In this document: positions 60,305 through 64,000 of the stretch, in pieces
How the letters are laid out: every line of letters starts with the position of its first letter
Position numbering within the stretch: position 1 is the stretch's first letter
Assembly: GCF_041296385.1 (NCBI RefSeq)
Contig: NC_091016.1
Location: forward strand, 13,493,497 to 13,557,496
Direction: 5' to 3'
Source of the DNA: Aphelocoma coerulescens
Lineage: Eukaryota; Chordata; Aves; Passeriformes; Corvidae
DNA length: 64,000 nucleotides
Made by a program: the position numbers and the translations under genes
Notes under the pieces: generated by a model
Seen by the model: the letters and a program-made list of their open reading frames with translations, nothing else
The model's database searches: none
Told to the model about the DNA's origin: nothing

Positions 60305-61126
60305 GTCGCTCAATACTTGAACACCAGGGTTCTGTTGAATTCGGGGGGTGGATTTTTTTTGGCGGCCGTGGCGGTGTATATATTTTTCGGGGGTAAGAAC
60401 GAGCTCTCCCCCCGCCTCCCCCGCGAAGTCCATTGATCGCAGCCTCCCGTGCCGGAGCGCGGAATGGGAGCAGCACGCAGGCGGGTGACAACAAAACAAA
60501 GGGGGATTTTGTCTGGCTGTTGTTAACCTGAAAGATCTTGGTGGGAAAGCTTGCTTCTTTTTCTTTGGACTTTTAAAAATTTTTTTAAAACCCTAGCTCT
60601 TCCAAATTTGATGTTGTTTTACTCTGGAAAAATCCAGATGGGCGGTGGGTAAGTTGTGTCTTTAATTTTAAGCTTCTTGGGGGAATTGCAGGGTTTCTCT
60701 CCCATCTCCTCAGCTCTGGCTCTTTTGTGAGCAGCCCGCCGTCCAGCGCAACTTGTGTCCGGCTTTTCTTTTCACTCTTGTTTTCACCTAGTTAAATAAT
60801 GCGTTTTCAGGAGGATCTAGTACGAAGGGGGCATTTCTGCCTGCAACAGCTGTAGAGAAGATATTCAAAAGGCAGGGGAGAGAAGGAGCAGTTGTGTTTT
60901 CAGCCGAATAATTTTCATCTCATAAAGGGTATATTTTGAAGCAGTTATGTTTTTATTACCAGAAGCATTTTTCTCCCCGCCCCCCCGCCCCCCCTTTGTT
61001 TTTGTTTTAACTGCCCCCTCAAAAACTGCAGCTACTTCACCTCTGCAAAATGCAGCTTCTGGAATACATGTGAGGAAAGAGCAGTCTGGCTTTAACGCTG
61101 GTGTTTCTGGCCTTAAAGGCCACCCC

Positions 61127-61148
61127 TTTTTTTTTTTTTTTTTTTTTT
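61127..61148. repeat. Poly-T tract
   Basis: An uninterrupted run of 22 T, within the presumed first intron. Confidence 0.9.
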
Positions 61149-64000
61149 CCCTGGGACTCCTCTGCCGTGAAAAAACACTACTTGGCAAGGAAAATTACGA
61201 AGCCTTTCAGCTAGCTAGAAGCTGGCGCTTCTGCATCTGAAGGGCGATAGGTTTATTTCTTTTTCATTTTGAACGCGTATGGGGGGCGGGGGGAGACCCG
61301 GGGGAAAAAAAAGGCCATTTCCGGTTTCTGTTCAGCAGCGTTTCGAATTTTTTTTCCCACAAAGAAGCAGCCGGATGACCTGTTGATGATACGTCTTCGG
61401 TTGCTTTTTGTTCCAGAAGGCGCCTGTAGGTTAGTGGAGATGAACAGGCTGCCCAGATCTTCGTTTGCATGTGTTGTGTGGTCTGTGTGGCTTTGTAATG
61501 TTTTAGGCCGACAATTTTGGAGTGAGTAATGTAGAGCCAAAGTTCAGACCTCTGCACAGGACACCTCCCCCTTTCCTCTCCACCGCTGTCCTTCCCCTCA
61601 AGAAAAAGCATGGTTTGTTGAAAATTGAGCATTGGTAGTTGGAAAATTAGACTCTCTTAGTGCTGTGCAAGATCAGTGTCCTAACTCTTTGAAGTCGTGT
61701 GAATGGCCTGGCAGGAAGCTTTAGGAATGTATTTTGGTTGTATATAGGTTGCTACCGGGTACCTTAAGCTTCAGCATCTCCTATTTCAAATGAATTAAAC
61801 ATGTAGGAGCACCTACTGTTAACGCTGGGTAAAATCGTGTAACGTGTGCCTCATGAATGTTTCCGTTCTTACCAAATACTGGAATTTATTTCTCAACACA
61901 GCAGCTCACCGTGCTAGTGTTCATCTTGGAAATTTACACTCTGAGTAACTACTAGTATTTCAGTTAAAGTAGAACTTAACATACTACCTCTGCTACAACC
62001 ATTTTGTATTTTGGTAGCTGTATTGGTTTCTATTAAGAAACCAGGCATGGCAAACAGGATCCTTTCACTTCAGCATTTATAGCTAGTGACTGTGTTTGTA
62101 GGTACAAAGTAGAGGATCATGTGCTTGTAGCCAGTGGTATTTAAAACTCTTATTCATTTGTAAGGAGCTAATTAGAACTATTTTTTGATATAAAATGTCT
62201 TTTCAGGCAGGAACTCTGGAATACAGGAAAGCAGAAAACCCAAAGCTTTTTGTAGATGCTAATCCATGCTCTGAGCTAAAAAAGGAAGAATGAGGGTGTT
62301 TCATGAGAAATCAGTCACCTTTAAGTGCATACTTGTAAGCGAAATTACACAGTTGATTAGCAATTCCTGCTGGGTGCCAGGAATTGGAGGTACTTGTTGC
62401 TGCCTGGTCACTGTGTGCCTTGCTGGTTAGATTGTAAAAGTTTTGACTGAACATCAGGATGAAAAAGTCCAGCTCTTTTGCCTCCTAGACATTCATTCCT
62501 TAATCTCCAGATTCACAAGCGTGCTGACAAACTGTCAAAGGAAGTGACAGCAAAGACATGGGATAGGAAGTAGGTCGAGTGCCGCTGAATGCTGCTGAGT
62601 TTCAGTGGAAAAAAAAAGCAAGCATGTTTCCATCTGATCTTGTTTCTGTTTCCTTTCAATCTACCGGTTAGCAGGATGCCCCAGGAAGTGTCATACTCCT
62701 ACTGTAGTTCCCCAGTCCTACTGAAATTAATATTGCATCTCCAGTCAGGCCCAGTTAGCCTACTTGGATGAAGAGATTAATGGGGAAGAAGGTAAAACAG
62801 CAATTTAGTTATGAAAAATCATGTCAGCTGGGCAAAACTTAAGTGGCTCTGTGCCTCTCAGGAGGTGGTGGGCAGCTCGTGGGCTGGATTTGCCTGTCCA
62901 TGTGCTGCTGTGGGCTCTCCACTTCGTGCTTGCAGGGGGGCTGGGGCAATAAGGTAGCATCATGGCACATTCTTTGTGGCCTTAATGTTTTGTAATGGAT
63001 GTGGCCATTAATAGTTACAAGTGATTGTGTTTCTTGGATAAAATGTGTGAATGTATGTATTCAAAAGCCTGCCTTTCAAGTTAAAAAAGATGGAAGCTGT
63101 TTGTCCTGTTAGAAATCATCCTAAAACTTAAAAAAAAAAGCAAGCTCTACCTTGTTTCTGCCTTCTGCTAAAAGCAGTAAAAACTCTTTTGCAATAACTT
63201 GATTTGCAGAAAAATGACAGCCTTGCACTATGAGTATATTCTTTTACAAGTATCCTGTATTTATATTGGTTTGAAAAGAAACTTTTTCTTCAGGTAGGCA
63301 GAGGTTCCTGGGTGCTTTGCACGAGTGAGTGCACAGCTTATGGGCTGCCTAGGTGAGCCCTGTGCCATGGACTTCTTTTACTGACACATGTGACGTGATT
63401 TGGAGCACCAAATGTTCCTAGCTGCTCAAAGTGACCTTTCTGGAATAACCCTGTAGTGTGATGAGTGATTGTGAAATAGTTGACTGGAAGCTACAGGCTT
63501 TGCAGGAAAAAGCTATTGTCCTCTGCTAGCACCCTGTGCTGGAGGTAGGTGCTCATCAATGCCAATCCTGCTCCAGCAATGTCTCCTGGCTGGCGTGTGA
63601 GGTGGCATTTGGGGACGTGGGCTCAAGTGTGAACGAGTCAGCAGCTTGTTTGGTTGAGACTGAATGCAGTGCCTGGGTGAAAGTGTTTGGTTAAGGACTG
63701 ATGGTATCCTCTGGAGGCTGCCATGCAGGAGCATGGCTCAGTGCATGAACAGGTAATAAAAGTTAATCTGCTGACCTTGGTTTTAATCCATGCTGCTGAA
63801 TTTAATCACAGTGGCTTGAATGCCACCCATGGTACTTATGTAAATGCTGAATTTTGGGCTTGAATCTCATACTCAAAAGCAGAGTGGACTAAACCTTGCA
63901 GTGAATTTCTGGCTGTGGTTTCAGGATTGGGAGTATCCTATAATTTTACTCTTCTAATTAAAGCTATATTGCAGGTTTTAGATTAGGAGCAGTCAAAACC

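Larger units (their letters stand above)
59894..64000 (+). other. Probable first intron of the CpG-island gene
   Basis: After the donors no coding exon is recognised up to the window end. The DNA is T-rich near its start, with homopolymer runs around 60128-60170, an A19 run at 60275-60293 and a T22 run at 61127-61148. A GC-rich, CpG-containing part persists to about 60.5 kb. A weak exon-like segment near 62675 was judged unsupported. Confidence 0.45.

Noticed and set aside
62675..62790. Exon-like segment after a pyrimidine tract and TTAGCAG, with donor-like AAG|GTAAAA
   Set aside because: The acceptor is interrupted by purines, the donor is weak and the short peptide matches nothing. Kept as intronic sequence.
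1..64000. CRISPR arrays, operons, prophage and tRNA or rRNA genes
   Set aside because: None seen. Intron-exon structure and CR1 elements show a bird nuclear genome.

Overview
The window looks like bird nuclear DNA. It holds several copies of the 3' end of CR1 LINEs (about 6.1, 12.7, 12.8, 29.9 and 58.8 kb), one LTR-like unit, short introns with canonical GT-AG borders, and long low-coding stretches with microsatellites. There is no bacterial gene organisation. I cannot name the species.

Only one protein-coding gene can be read completely. It runs on the + strand from 15084 to 20172 as seven coding exons joined by six GT-AG introns. The exon phases agree throughout and give an uninterrupted 306-residue polytopic membrane protein. 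The protein is rich in tryptophan (14 W) and carries an F-T-P-A-G-W...IW...IY motif like that of bacterial tryptophan-rich sensory (TspO/MBR-type) proteins. Its 3' UTR probably ends after an AATAAA at 21304. A TATA box and a possible noncoding first exon lie at 13.2-13.4 kb. Two exon-like segments further upstream (9072-9101 and 10987-11061) are in phase with the first certain exon.

The right end (about 59.44-60.06 kb) is a CpG-island promoter with GC boxes and a ZNF143/SBS-like motif. It is followed by a strong splice donor at 59747/59748 and a second at 59893/59894. This is most likely the noncoding first exon and first intron of a + strand gene whose coding part lies beyond 64000. A truncated CR1 copy on the - strand ends roughly 30-100 bp upstream of this promoter.

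The rest has no gene I can support: 1-9 kb (with an LTR-like unit at 2.37-3.04 kb) and about 38 kb between 21.3 and 59.4 kb. That larger region contains a nearly perfect 55-bp inverted repeat with arms 1.2 kb apart (21889-21943 and 23164-23218). It also contains a degenerate 23-bp minisatellite (45525-45844) with a smaller related cluster nearby, simple repeats, and two unique AT-rich stretches that could be conserved regulatory DNA.
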